Source: Pseudomonas sp. SCA2728.1_7 (GTDB lineage: Bacteria; Pseudomonadota; Gammaproteobacteria; Pseudomonadales; Pseudomonadaceae). Taken from it: a DNA stretch of 64,000 bases. The DNA lies in assembly GCF_018138145.1 (NCBI RefSeq), contig NZ_CP073104.1, positions 6,663,001 through 6,727,000 of the forward strand. The letters run 5' to 3'. Shown piece by piece: positions 55,991 to 64,000 of this stretch. The notes under the pieces were generated by a model. The model did not search any database. It was not told where the DNA came from and saw nothing but the letters and a program-made list of their open reading frames with translations. Made by a program: the position numbers and the translations under genes. The number at the start of each line of letters is the position of its first letter. Positions within the stretch are counted from its first letter, which is position 1.

Positions 55991-56058
55991 CTTCGCGAGC
56001 AGGCTCGCTCCCACATTTGGAATGCATTTCCCCTGTGGGAGCGAGCCTGCTCGCGAAG
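55991..56058. repeat. REP doublet, family B (short spacer)
   Basis: CTTCGCGAGCAGGCTCGCTC … GAGCGAGCCTGCTCGCGAAG with a ~20-bp spacer (TTTGGAATGCATTTCCC), between the permease and the carbamoyl hydrolase genes. Confidence 0.9.
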
Positions 56059-56115
56059 GCGATCTACCCGACACCAGAGAAATATCCATAAGAAAAGCAG
56101 CCTGAGGAGATCCCC

Positions 56116-57399
56116 ATGAACGCAGCCGTAGACGTTCTGCAATCGAGCCATCAGCACATCAACCGCGACCGCCTGTGGGCCTCGCTCATGGAACTGGCCA
56201 AGCTCGGCGCGACGGTCAAGGGCGGGGTCTGTCGCCTGGCCCTCACTGACCTCGACCGCCAGGCCCGCGACCTCTTCGTGCAATGGTGCAAGGACGCCGG
56301 ATGCAGCGTCACGGTCGATGCCGTCGGCAACATTTTCGCCCGTCGCCCCGGGCGCAATCCCAACCTGCCACCGGTAATGACCGGCAGCCACATCGACACC
56401 CAACCCACCGGCGGCAAGTTCGACGGCTGCTTCGGCGTACTGGCCGGTGTCGAAGTGCTGCGCACGCTCAACGACCTCAAAGTGGAAACCGAAGCGCCGC
56501 TGGAAGTGGTGGTCTGGACCAACGAAGAAGGCTCGCGCTTCGCCCCGTGCATGATGGGCTCGGGCGTGTTCGCGGAGAAATTCACCCTCGAAGAAACCCT
56601 CGCCAAAGTCGATGCCGAAGGCGTCACCGTCGGTGAAGCGCTTAACGCCATCGGCTACGCCGGTCCGCGCAAAGTCAGCGGGCACAAAGTTGGCGCCTAT
56701 TTCGAAGCACACATCGAACAAGGCCCGATCCTCGAAGACGAACAGAAAACCATCGGTGTGGTGCTCGGCGCGCTTGGTCAGAAGTGGTTCGACCTCAAGC
56801 TGCGCGGCGTCGAAGCGCATGCCGGCCCGACGCCGATGCACCTGCGTAAAGATGCCTTGGTCGGCGCCTCGGTAATCGTCGGTGCGGTCAACCGCGCCGC
56901 CCTCGGCCATCAACCCCATGCCTGTGGCACCGTCGGCTGCCTGCAAGCCTATCCCGGCTCGCGTAACGTCATCCCCGGCGAAGTGCGCATGACCCTCGAC
57001 TTCCGTCACCTGGAACCGGCGCGGCTGGATTCGATGATCGCTGAGGTGAAGCAAGTCATCGACGCCACCTGCGAAGTACACGGCCTGACCTACGAGCTGA
57101 CCCCGACCGCCGACTTCCCGCCGCTGTACTTTGAAAAAGGTTGTGTGGAAGCCGTTCGCGGCGCGGCGAAAGGGCTGGGTTTGTCGAATATGGACATCGT
57201 CAGCGGCGCCGGGCATGACGCGATTTTCCTCGCCGAACTCGGCCCGGCCGGGATGATCTTTGTGCCGTGCGAAGGCGGCATCAGCCACAACGAAATCGAG
57301 AACGCCGCGCCGGACGATCTGGCGGCCGGGTGTGCGGTGTTGCTGCGGGCGATGCTGGCGGCTTCGGCGATGGTCGCGGGAGGACAGCGGGCGGCTTGA
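56116..57399 (+). CDS. Zn-dependent N-carbamoyl-beta-amino acid hydrolase (beta-ureidopropionase type)
   Basis: 427 residues. M20-like carbamoylase with metal ligands in MTGSHIDTQPTGGKFDG (His, Asp), WTNEEGSRFAP (Glu), EAHIEQGPILEDE (His, Glu) and GGISHNEIENA (final His). Dimerisation domain GVEAHAGPTPMHLRKDAL. Removes CO2 and NH3 from N-carbamoyl-beta-alanine, the third step of reductive pyrimidine breakdown. Homologues are called HyuC/AmaB/PydC, so no symbol is assigned. TGAGGAGA precedes the ATG. Confidence 0.92.
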   Translation: MNAAVDVLQSSHQHINRDRLWASLMELAKLGATVKGGVCRLALTDLDRQARDLFVQWCKDAGCSVTVDAVGNIFARRPGRNPNLPPVMTGSHIDTQPTGGKFDGCFGVLAGVEVLRTLNDLKVETEAPLEVVVWTNEEGSRFAPCMMGSGVFAEKFTLEETLAKVDAEGVTVGEALNAIGYAGPRKVSGHKVGAYFEAHIEQGPILEDEQKTIGVVLGALGQKWFDLKLRGVEAHAGPTPMHLRKDALVGASVIVGAVNRAALGHQPHACGTVGCLQAYPGSRNVIPGEVRMTLDFRHLEPARLDSMIAEVKQVIDATCEVHGLTYELTPTADFPPLYFEKGCVEAVRGAAKGLGLSNMDIVSGAGHDAIFLAELGPAGMIFVPCEGGISHNEIENAAPDDLAAGCAVLLRAMLAASAMVAGGQRAA

Positions 57400-57481
57400 A
57401 GATCAAAAGATCGCAGCCTTCGGCAACTCCTACAGGGAAACCATAAATCCTGAGCAGGAGCTGCCGGAGGCTGCGATCTTT
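57400..57481. repeat. Family C inverted repeat
   Basis: AGATCAAAAGATCGCAGCCT … AGGAGCTGCCGGAGGCTGCG: an imperfect inverted pair immediately after the carbamoyl hydrolase stop; may also terminate transcription. Confidence 0.8.
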
Positions 57482-57526
57482 TCGCTGTCACCACAGCGTC
57501 ATGAAAATGTGCGAATTTGCCGGCCC

Positions 57527-58468
57527 ATGAAAATCATCACCTCCGGCGCGTCCTATCTGGACATCGACGCCTTCGCCTGCTGCATCGCCTACGCAGAATT
57601 GCTCAACCTGCAAGGTATTCCCGCCCGCGCCGTCAGTAGCGCGAAGCCCAACGCCAGCGTTTCGCAAAGCGTGCTCGGCTGGGCGGCTGCTTTTGACGAT
57701 TACCAGCCGACGCCGGACGATGAGTTTGTCCTGGTCGATGTCTCGGACTATCAGCATTTCGACCCGTTGGTGGTGCTCGAGCGGGTGGTAGAAATCATCG
57801 ATCACCATCCCGGGTTTGAGCATTACTGGGCGCAGAAGCTTGGGTCTGCCGCCGATATTCGTCCGATCGGCGCCGCAGCGACTCAGGTTTTTCAGCGCTG
57901 GCAGACGGCCGGAGTGCTGCCGCAGATCAGCTTGCAAAGTGCTGCTTTGCTGGCCACCGCGATTCTCGACAACACGCTGAATTTCACCGGGCAGATGACC
58001 ACGCCAGCGGACATCGAGGCCTACGCCGACCTCGCTTCACGGGCAAAACTGCCGGCAGACTGGCCCCGGCAATATTTTCTCGAATGCCAGACCACCATCG
58101 AATCGAACCTGGCCGCTGCATTGGCGGCCGACTCGAAACGGATGAAACCCGAAAGCAACCTGCCAGGCTTCTTCGCACAAATGACGGTGTGGGATGCCGA
58201 CACCTTGCTGCAAAAACACCGGCCGATGATCAAACGCTGGATGGCAGAGCAGGGCGATGACTGGCTGCTGAATGTGATCAGTATCCGCGACCGCAAAAGC
58301 TGCTTTCTGGCGCCAACCGAGGTCAGCCAGCAAAAGCTCAATCGCTTGTTGCCACTGGACTGGCAGGCCGGATTGGCCGTGCGGGCGCCGTCAATGCTGC
58401 GCAAGGAACTGTTGAAATTGGCACTGGACGCTGGCAGTTACTGCGCACCAAATACCATCGTCCAGTAA
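57527..58468 (+). CDS. DHH-family phosphoesterase
   Basis: 313 residues from the ATG at 57527; longer in-frame readings pass through the family C repeat and are rejected. DHH-type motifs: ITSGASYLDIDAFACCIAYA (Asp ligands), FVLVDVSDYQHFDP, and the signature EIIDHHPGFEHYW. The C-terminal region contains GFFAQMTVWDAD and ISIRDRKSCFLAP. Members hydrolyse pyrophosphate, oligonucleotides or cyclic dinucleotides; the substrate is not clear here. Its last 31 bp overlap the 3' end of the convergent CAP-domain gene. Confidence 0.85.
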   Translation: MKIITSGASYLDIDAFACCIAYAELLNLQGIPARAVSSAKPNASVSQSVLGWAAAFDDYQPTPDDEFVLVDVSDYQHFDPLVVLERVVEIIDHHPGFEHYWAQKLGSAADIRPIGAAATQVFQRWQTAGVLPQISLQSAALLATAILDNTLNFTGQMTTPADIEAYADLASRAKLPADWPRQYFLECQTTIESNLAAALAADSKRMKPESNLPGFFAQMTVWDADTLLQKHRPMIKRWMAEQGDDWLLNVISIRDRKSCFLAPTEVSQQKLNRLLPLDWQAGLAVRAPSMLRKELLKLALDAGSYCAPNTIVQ

Positions 58469-59304
58469 ACCCCTTCATCACTGCGCGCCTCACTGGCAAA
58501 CCCGGCGCCGACCTGGGTGAACATCGGGTTCATCAAGTTGGCGCAGTGTCCGGGGCTGGCCAGCCATCCGGCCATGGCCTTGCCCGGTGAACTCTGTCCG
58601 GCGGCGATGTTTTCACCGACTTGCCGCCCGCGATAGCCGGCCGCGCGGGCGCGATCGGCGGGCATGTCGCCGTCCGGATCGCGGTGGGCGAAGTAGTTGC
58701 CGTAAGCCATGGCTTTGCTGTGCCCCTGTGCGGCGGCGCCCAGCGCGGCGTTCCAGCTCAACGGCCGGGCGGCGGCGAAGCGCTGGCGTCCGCACATCCG
58801 TGGCCGGGCGCGCGCAGCATTGACCTCAGCGAGCAAGGCCTTGCCGACGCTGCGGTTATCGCCAACGCGGCTGTCGAGCACCGGTTGCGCCAACACCACT
58901 TGCCACTCATTGCGCGAACGACTGACACCGATGTCGGCGTAGCTCGCGTCCAGCAGCGCGGCGCAGTGCTCGTCTTGCAGCAGGTCGAAAGCCTCTTCGG
59001 CGTCCTCGGCGCCGATCACGCGAATACTGCGCACCGCCACGGCGGAATAACCGGACGACTTCAACGCTTCACGCATGCCGCCGGCGTAGCGATAACCGAT
59101 CGGCAAGGCCAGGTTCGACTTCAGCGCCAACGGTGCCAGGCGTTGCGCCGGGCGCCGATCGCAGCGTTGCGGATGGGCACGATAGTCGTTGATGGCGGCC
59201 ACCAGTTGCCGCTCCGCACCGGCATGGGCGGTTTCGGCGATTAGCGGCGAAAGGATCAGCAGGCACAGCGAAACCAAGCGAGACGAACGAACGGCGTGGC
59301 GCAT
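58438..59304 (-). CDS. Secreted CAP-domain (SCP/PR-1-like) protein
   Basis: 288 residues from the ATG at 59304, giving a normal signal peptide (SLCLLILSPLIAETAHA); upstream readings to 59442 are atypical. Residues ~145-280 form the CAP domain: LLAEVNAARARPRMCGRQRF, LGAAAQGHSKAMAYGNYFAH, RDPDGDMPADRARAAGY, GENIAAGQSSPGKAMAGWLA, SPGHCANLMNP. The N-terminal ~120 residues are a second CAP-like or unique region (AINDYRAHPQRCDRRPAQRL). Periplasmic or extracellular, function unknown. 31-bp overlap with the DHH gene. Confidence 0.86.
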   Translation of the reverse strand: MRHAVRSSRLVSLCLLILSPLIAETAHAGAERQLVAAINDYRAHPQRCDRRPAQRLAPLALKSNLALPIGYRYAGGMREALKSSGYSAVAVRSIRVIGAEDAEEAFDLLQDEHCAALLDASYADIGVSRSRNEWQVVLAQPVLDSRVGDNRSVGKALLAEVNAARARPRMCGRQRFAAARPLSWNAALGAAAQGHSKAMAYGNYFAHRDPDGDMPADRARAAGYRGRQVGENIAAGQSSPGKAMAGWLASPGHCANLMNPMFTQVGAGFASEARSDEGVYWTMVFGAQ

Positions 59305-59470
59305 GAGACGGGCAGCTCTGAAGGGGGACAGCGCAAAAGTTGAGTGAACCGCAGAAAGCGGCGCGAGTAGGACTGGGCTTTTTCGACTTGGTTCAAGGGG
59401 CGGGGAGGGGTATTTTCGCGGCGTGACGAAGAGCGTGATCAAGCAGAGTGCTATGTTGCGCTGTATGACG

Positions 59471-59539
59471 CCATCGCGAGCAGGCTCACTCCTACATTTG
59501 GAATGCGTTCCCCTGTAGGAGTGAGCCTGCTCGCGATGG
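59471..59539. repeat. REP doublet, family A (short spacer)
   Basis: CATCGCGAGCAGGCTCACTC … GAGTGAGCCTGCTCGCGATG with a ~20-bp spacer (ATTTGGAATGCGTTCCC), between the alpha/beta hydrolase and CAP genes. Confidence 0.9.
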
Positions 59540-59579
59540 CGTCACTGAAAACAATACAAAAGACACAGGCAGACCACTA

Positions 59580-60350
59580 TCACCGATTCAACGCATCCTT
59601 CATCCACTGCAAATACTGCGCACGATCCGAGATCGAGTTATGCCCCGAATCCGGCACCACCCGGAGCACCGCCACGCCTTGCGGGAAGTTCTCCAGCAAA
59701 CGCTGCGTGCTGGCGCGCGGGATCACCTCGTCGTCACTGGCCGCCAGCAGCAACGTCGGCACGCGGATATGTGCGGCGTACTTGCCTGACTCGAAGCGAT
59801 CCTTGAGTAACCACTTCACCGGTACCCACGGATACTGCCGCGCCGCGATTTCTTCAAGGCTGTTGTAAGGCGTCACCAGAATCAGCTGTTGCACCGGTCG
59901 CTGGCTGGCCAGACGCACGGCGACGCCCGATCCCAAGCTGCGGCCAATTAGCGAAACCTGCGGATGACTGGCATAGACCTGATCGAACAGCGCCAAGGCA
60001 TCCTCGGCAATCGCCGCTTCGGACGGTGAACCACTGCTGCCACCAAAGCCGCGATAGTTGAGCAGATACACCGCGTATTCAGGAAACGCCTCGGCAAACT
60101 CCGGCAGATTGCGCGACACGTCCTCGGCATTGCCACCGAAATAGATCAGCGCCCGCGGCCCGACCCGCTCGCGGGTGATCACTGAAACCTGCGCATCCGG
60201 CATCGACAGGGTCAGTTGTGAATCGGCGCTGGTGACGGCATTGGGCTGCGGAAAATAGATCAGCGAGCGCTGAAAAAAGAACAGCGCCGCGCACAGCACC
60301 AGGTACACGGCAACGATCAATGCGACGAGTGACATCAGGGTTCGGGACAT
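59580..60350 (-). CDS. Membrane-anchored alpha/beta hydrolase (ABHD13/BEM46-like)
   Basis: 256 residues. N-terminal membrane anchor (LMSLVALIVAVYLVLCAALF) followed by FFQRSLIYFPQP, typical of the BEM46/ABHD13/YfhR group. Oxyanion region ALIYFGGNAEDVSRNL, LNYRGFGGSSGSPSEAA, nucleophile in LIGRSLGSGVAVRL, Asp in LAASDDEVIPR and His in PDSGHNSISD. A serine hydrolase facing the periplasm or cytoplasmic membrane surface; substrate unknown. Confidence 0.88.
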   Translation of the reverse strand: MSRTLMSLVALIVAVYLVLCAALFFFQRSLIYFPQPNAVTSADSQLTLSMPDAQVSVITRERVGPRALIYFGGNAEDVSRNLPEFAEAFPEYAVYLLNYRGFGGSSGSPSEAAIAEDALALFDQVYASHPQVSLIGRSLGSGVAVRLASQRPVQQLILVTPYNSLEEIAARQYPWVPVKWLLKDRFESGKYAAHIRVPTLLLAASDDEVIPRASTQRLLENFPQGVAVLRVVPDSGHNSISDRAQYLQWMKDALNR

Positions 60351-60461
60351 TCGGCTACTTTTAACGGTGTGTGAAGGATCGCTGTCGCAGTGTAGTCCAG
60401 CCCTGCAATCGGCCGCTCATGCACATAACCGGCAACAGATCCACGCAGCAGGGGAACCAGC

Positions 60462-61406
60462 ATGAGCCACACTGAGGGTTACTCCCGTCGCCGATTGCTC
60501 ACGCTGGCTGCCGGGGTTTCGGCGGTCTTCACCTTTGATCGGGCGTTGGCCACCGCGACGACGCCCGCGACCACCGGAGGCCACGCCATGCAGACCCGCG
60601 CCATCCCGTCCAGCTCCGAATTGCTACCCATCGTGGGCTTGGGCACCTATCGCGGTTTCGATGTCGCCCCCGGTGATCCGGCCTATCGGCAACTACCGGC
60701 AGTGCTCGATGAGCTGTTCACCAAGGGCGGAACGCTGATCGACAGTTCACCGATGTACGGCCGCGCCGAACAGACTGCCGGTGAACTGCTGTCGATCCAC
60801 GAACCGCGTTCGCCGGCGTTTTTGGCGACCAAAGTGTGGACGCGCGGGCGCGAGGAGGGCATCGCGCAGATGGAGCAATCGTTCAGCCTGCTGCGCACCG
60901 AACGCATCGACCTGATGCAGATCCATAACCTGCTCGACTGGCAAACCCATCTGCCGATCTTGCGTGAATGGAAAGCGCAGGGACGCATCCGTTACATCGG
61001 CATCACCCATTACACGCCCTCGGCCTATGAGGAAGTCGAAGCGGTGCTGAAGGCCGAGCCCCTGGATTTTCTGCAAATCAATTACGCCCTTGATGATCGA
61101 GGGGTGGAGAAACGCATCCTGCCGTTGTGCCGAGAACGCGGGGTGGCGGTGATCTGTAATCGGCCATTCGGCGGCGGCGATTTGTTCGCCCGGCTAAAGG
61201 GTAAGCCGCTGCCTGGCTGGGTGTCGGATGTACAGGTCAACAGTTGGCCGCAACTGGCATTGAAGTTTCTGCTGTCGCATTCGGCGGTGACGTGCGTGAT
61301 ACCCGGCACGGGCAATCCGCGTTACATGGCCGACAACGCCAAGGCCGGTTTCGGGCCGATGCTCACCGATGCGCAGCGGCATCAGTTGATTGCGTTGCTG
61401 GGCTAG
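60462..61406 (+). CDS. Tat-exported aldo/keto reductase
   Basis: 314 residues. Twin-arginine signal (YSRRRLLTLAAGVSAVF) with cleavage near residue 38. Then an aldo/keto reductase barrel: LLPIVGLGTYRGFD, TLIDSSPMYGRAEQTAGELL (catalytic Asp/Tyr), FLATKVWTRG (Lys), DLMQIHNLLDWQ (His), and cofactor-binding ALKFLLSHSAVTCVIPGTGN. A periplasmic AKR is unusual because NADPH is cytoplasmic; a folded holoenzyme may be exported. Stop codon overlaps the convergent LysR stop. Confidence 0.88.
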   Translation: MSHTEGYSRRRLLTLAAGVSAVFTFDRALATATTPATTGGHAMQTRAIPSSSELLPIVGLGTYRGFDVAPGDPAYRQLPAVLDELFTKGGTLIDSSPMYGRAEQTAGELLSIHEPRSPAFLATKVWTRGREEGIAQMEQSFSLLRTERIDLMQIHNLLDWQTHLPILREWKAQGRIRYIGITHYTPSAYEEVEAVLKAEPLDFLQINYALDDRGVEKRILPLCRERGVAVICNRPFGGGDLFARLKGKPLPGWVSDVQVNSWPQLALKFLLSHSAVTCVIPGTGNPRYMADNAKAGFGPMLTDAQRHQLIALLG

Positions 61407-62317
61407 TCGCCGGGAATATCCAGATTGTCGATGTGCTTGAAGCGCTCGACCAGAAAGTCGATCAGGCTGCGCACCCGTGCGGACAGGTGTAATTGCTGCG
61501 GGTAGACCGCGTAGACGTCGGCGCGGGTCGGCGTTTGATCTTCCAGCACCAGACGCAAGCGGCCGCTGCGCACATAACGGGCGATGTCCCACTCGGCGCG
61601 TAACAGAATGCCAAATCCCTCCAGTGCCCAGTTCAACGCCACCTCGCCGTCGTTGCAGCCCAGCGCCCCGCGCACCTTCACGTTCTGCGTGCGCCCGCCG
61701 TTAGTGAAACTCCACACCCCGTAAGGCGTTTCGTTCTGGCGCAGGAAGATGCAGTTGTGCTGCTGCAGATCTGCGAGTTTTTGCGGCGTGCCGTGCTTTT
61801 CCAGGTACAGCGGCGAGGCGCAGAGCAAGCGACGGTTTGAGGCGATCTTGCGCGCATGAAAAGCCGCGTCGGGCAGGGTGCCGAAACGGATGCCCAGATC
61901 AAAACCATGGGTGGCCAGATCCAGTGGGTGGTCGCTGATTTCCAGCTGGATTTCCACCTCCGGGTATTGCGCAAAGAACGCCGCCAGTGCCGGGCCGATG
62001 TAGCGCCGACCAAAGCCCAATGATGCATTGACCCGAATCAGTCCCTTGGGCGTTGCACGGCTGGCGCCGATCAATTGTTCGACCTCATCGATCTGCGTGA
62101 GGATTCGCGCCGCGTGGGAGAAGTACAGCTCGCCCTCGGCAGTCAGACTCATCGAGCGCGTGGTGCGATTGACCAGACGCACGCCCAGCCGCGCCTCCAG
62201 TGCTGTCAGGCGTTTGCTCACCGCCGGCGGCGTCACGCCCAGTTCGCGGGCGGTGGCGGCGAGGCTGCCTTTATTGGCCAGCAAGTGGAAAAACGACAAA
62301 TCGAGGGTCTGGCTCAT
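61403..62317 (-). CDS. LysR-family regulator of tartrate/malate utilisation (DmlR-like)
   Basis: 304 residues. HTH: LDLSFFHLLANKGSLAATAR, ELGVTPPAVSKRLTALEARL; then LIRVNASLGFGRRYIGPALA typical of the CrgA/DmlR subgroup. Divergent (137 bp) from the tartrate/D-malate dehydrogenase gene, as DmlR is to dmlA in E. coli, so it likely activates that operon on binding D-malate or tartrate. Its stop CTA overlaps the AKR stop TAG by two or three bases. Confidence 0.89.
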   Translation of the reverse strand: MSQTLDLSFFHLLANKGSLAATARELGVTPPAVSKRLTALEARLGVRLVNRTTRSMSLTAEGELYFSHAARILTQIDEVEQLIGASRATPKGLIRVNASLGFGRRYIGPALAAFFAQYPEVEIQLEISDHPLDLATHGFDLGIRFGTLPDAAFHARKIASNRRLLCASPLYLEKHGTPQKLADLQQHNCIFLRQNETPYGVWSFTNGGRTQNVKVRGALGCNDGEVALNWALEGFGILLRAEWDIARYVRSGRLRLVLEDQTPTRADVYAVYPQQLHLSARVRSLIDFLVERFKHIDNLDIPGD

Positions 62318-62454
62318 TCGTAACTCAAAGTTATGGATGTAGTGATTTACGGTAACTCACAGCTTTCAGGTCACTACATATACTCCGATCACACCCCGCC
62401 GGACAGCCTTGTGCGGCAGGCAAAACAAAAACGTGAAAAAGAGTGGAGTGGACC

Positions 62455-63510
62455 ATGAGCGCATACAACATTGCAGCGGTACCCGGCGACGGTATTGGCG
62501 TGGAAGTCATCGCCGCTGGCGTTGAAGTACTGCAGGCCCTGTCGAAGAGATCCGGCTTTGAACTGAAGTTCAAACACTTTGACTGGAACTCAGACAACTA
62601 CCTGAAAAACGGTCACTACATTCCTGAAGGAGGTCTTGAAGAATTGAAGACCTTTGACGCGATCTTCTTCGGCGCGGTCGGTGCGCTCAACGTGCCGGAT
62701 CACATTTCCCTGTGGGGCTTGCGTTTGCCGATCTGCCAAGGCTTCGACCAGTACGCCAATGTGCGTCCGGCGCGGGTGTTGCCGGGGGTGAAAAGTCCGT
62801 TGCACAACGGCGAGCAGATCGACTGGGTGGTGGTGCGGGAAAACTCCGAAGGCGAATATTCGGGCAACGGTGGCCGTGTGCATCGAGGCCTGCCGGAAGA
62901 GGTCGCCACCGAGGTCTCGGTGTTCACCCGCGCTGGCGTCGAGCGCATCCATCGCTTCGCCTTCCAGTTGGCGCAAAGCCGTCCGCGCAAACACCTGACC
63001 ATGGTCACCAAGTCCAACGCCCAGCGCCACGGCATGGTGCTGTGGGACGAGATTTTCTACGAAGTCGCCAAGGACTTCCCCGACGTCAAAATCGACAAAG
63101 AATTGGTCGACGCGGTGACCACGCGCATGGTGCTCAAACCTTCGACGCTGGACGTGATCGTCGCGACCAACCTGCACGCGGACATCCTTTCCGACCTGGC
63201 CGCCGCGCTGTCGGGCAGCCTCGGCATTGCGCCGACCGCCAACCTCAACCCGTCGCGCAACTTTCCATCGATGTTCGAACCGATCCACGGTTCGGCCTTC
63301 GACATCACTGGCAAAGGCGTAGCCAACCCGATTGCGACCTTCTGGACCGCCGCAATGATGCTTGAGCACCTCGGCGAAAAAGCCGCTGCCAAGCAATTGA
63401 TGTCGGCCATCGAAGCGGTCACCGAAAGCGGCCTGCACACGCCCGATCTGGGCGGCACGGCCACCACGCGGCAAGTCACCGACGCGGTGATTGCGCTGAT
63501 CAATCGCTGA
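62455..63510 (+). CDS. ttuC: Tartrate dehydrogenase / D-malate decarboxylating dehydrogenase
   Basis: 351 residues from the ATG at 62455 (GGAG 8 bp upstream). Isocitrate/isopropylmalate dehydrogenase fold: [69 protein letters not shown] and the metal-ligand region [38 protein letters not shown]- and Mn2+-dependent oxidation of tartrate and decarboxylation of D-malate. It could equally be named dmlA. Followed by a dicarboxylate carrier gene. Confidence 0.92.
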   Translation: MSAYNIAAVPGDGIGVEVIAAGVEVLQALSKRSGFELKFKHFDWNSDNYLKNGHYIPEGGLEELKTFDAIFFGAVGALNVPDHISLWGLRLPICQGFDQYANVRPARVLPGVKSPLHNGEQIDWVVVRENSEGEYSGNGGRVHRGLPEEVATEVSVFTRAGVERIHRFAFQLAQSRPRKHLTMVTKSNAQRHGMVLWDEIFYEVAKDFPDVKIDKELVDAVTTRMVLKPSTLDVIVATNLHADILSDLAAALSGSLGIAPTANLNPSRNFPSMFEPIHGSAFDITGKGVANPIATFWTAAMMLEHLGEKAAAKQLMSAIEAVTESGLHTPDLGGTATTRQVTDAVIALINR

Positions 63511-63538
63511 TTCATCCCGATTCAAGCTGCGGCACAAC

Positions 63539-63564
63539 GCCAAGGGGTTCTGCGGCCCCTTGGC
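63539..63564 (+). terminator. Stem-loop between ttuC and dctA
   Basis: GCCAAGGGG-TTCTGCGG-CCCCTTGGC, perfect 9-bp stem followed by TCTTCC without a long T-run. Likely an attenuating intercistronic hairpin rather than a full terminator. Confidence 0.6.
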
Positions 63565-63599
63565 TCTTCCTGACAACAATAAAAAATCAGGGCCCTGTC

Positions 63600-64000
63600 A
63601 TGAAAAGAATATTCGGCAAGCTGTACGTGCAAGTCCTCGTCGCCGTGATCCTCGGCGCACTTATCGGCGTGCTGGTGCCCGAGACCGGCACCGCGCTCAA
63701 ACCCTTGGGCGATGCCTTTATCAAACTGATCAAAATGCTACTGGCACCGGTGATTTTCCTGACGGTGGTTACCGGCATTGCGCGCATGGAAAACATGAAG
63801 GAGCTGGGCCGCGTCGGGTTTCGCGCCTTGATCTACTTCGAAGTGGTCTCGACCCTGGCCCTGGTGATCGGTCTGATCGTGGTGGACGTGTTCAAGCCCG
63901 GTGCCGGGATGAACGTCGATGTTGCCAGCCTCGATACCAGCAGCCTGGCGACGTACACCACGGCGGCCAAACATGCCTCGTTCATGGATTTTGTGATGGG
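63600..64000 (+). CDS. dctA: DctA-family C4-dicarboxylate/H+ or Na+ symporter (3' truncated)
   Basis: The first ~133 residues are visible before the window ends. Glutamate/dicarboxylate carrier text: [95 protein letters not shown]. The four-residue variations from housekeeping DctA (MENMKEL versus MESMKAV) suggest a paralogue for malate or tartrate import, in keeping with the upstream dehydrogenase. Confidence 0.87.
   Translation, partial: MKRIFGKLYVQVLVAVILGALIGVLVPETGTALKPLGDAFIKLIKMLLAPVIFLTVVTGIARMENMKELGRVGFRALIYFEVVSTLALVIGLIVVDVFKPGAGMNVDVASLDTSSLATYTTAAKHASFMDFVM

Noticed and set aside
54835..57288. 817-residue open frame on the minus strand
   Set aside because: Runs opposite two confident genes and a REP doublet, with arbitrary composition; not a real gene.

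Overview
This window is a chromosomal segment of a fluorescent-group Pseudomonas (P. fluorescens complex). The evidence is the set of near-canonical pseudomonad proteins (HcnC, BkdR/BkdA1/BkdA2/BkdB/LpdV, OprD-family porin, DUF6124, PreA/PreT, MntH), the high GC content, and the many short intergenic REP doublets that end in the core GCCTGCTCGCGA. No rRNA, tRNA, CRISPR array, integrase or transposase was recognised.

Layout. 1-6.3 kb: the 3' part of hcnC (hydrogen cyanide synthase), a Kef-type antiporter, a LysR regulator, and a TcuC-like tricarboxylate symporter with an orphan binding protein. 6.5-13.5 kb is the most accessory stretch. It holds a five-copy 102-bp tandem repeat, an RcnB-like protein, an unrecognised 374-residue protein, a diguanylate cyclase and an FKBP isomerase. 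It then carries a compact bacteriocin module: an S-type pyocin translocation domain fused to a colicin E3-like rRNase domain, with its immunity gene. Two paralogous small helical proteins and a DUF6124 gene with a strongly structured leader complete this stretch.

13.6-24 kb: an FtrA-type regulator diverging from a rhodanese, an amino-acid binding protein with an AotO-like deacylase, an esterase, a chalcone-isomerase-like protein, MntH, and a P450 diverging from an ArsR regulator. 24.1-26.2 kb: a two-gene predicted DNA-repair operon (radical SAM protein plus TIGR03915-type partner) behind a perfect CTG-N10-CAG LexA box. 26.4-33.3 kb: ilvE and the complete branched-chain keto-acid dehydrogenase operon bkdA1-bkdA2-bkdB-lpdV with divergent bkdR; together these transaminate and oxidise Val/Leu/Ile.

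33.3-37.8 kb: a tyrosinase, then a sulfide/persulfide detoxification set (MBL persulfide dioxygenase-like, BigR-like ArsR, SQR-like flavoprotein, TauE/SafE exporter). 37.9-44.1 kb: a hexuronate utilisation cluster (udh, SMP-30 lactonase, TRAP transporter, OprD-type porin). 44.4-48.6 kb: an EmrAB-like efflux pair and copCD. 48.7-57.4 kb: the reductive pyrimidine pathway (TetR/RutR-like regulator, preA-preT, dihydropyrimidinase, NCS1 permease, carbamoyl-amide hydrolase), which takes uracil/thymine through dihydropyrimidine to beta-amino acids. 57.5-64 kb: a DHH phosphoesterase, a CAP-domain protein, an alpha/beta hydrolase, a Tat-exported aldo/keto reductase, and a LysR diverging from tartrate/D-malate dehydrogenase plus a DctA-type transporter cut by the window end.

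The most unusual items are the bacteriocin whose toxin domain lacks the histidine expected at the E3 catalytic position, the paralogous partner proteins in two adjacent operons, the strand-asymmetric RNA structure ahead of the DUF6124 gene, and the LexA-controlled radical-SAM repair operon. All identifications come from reading the sequence and from memory of the families; no database search was run.
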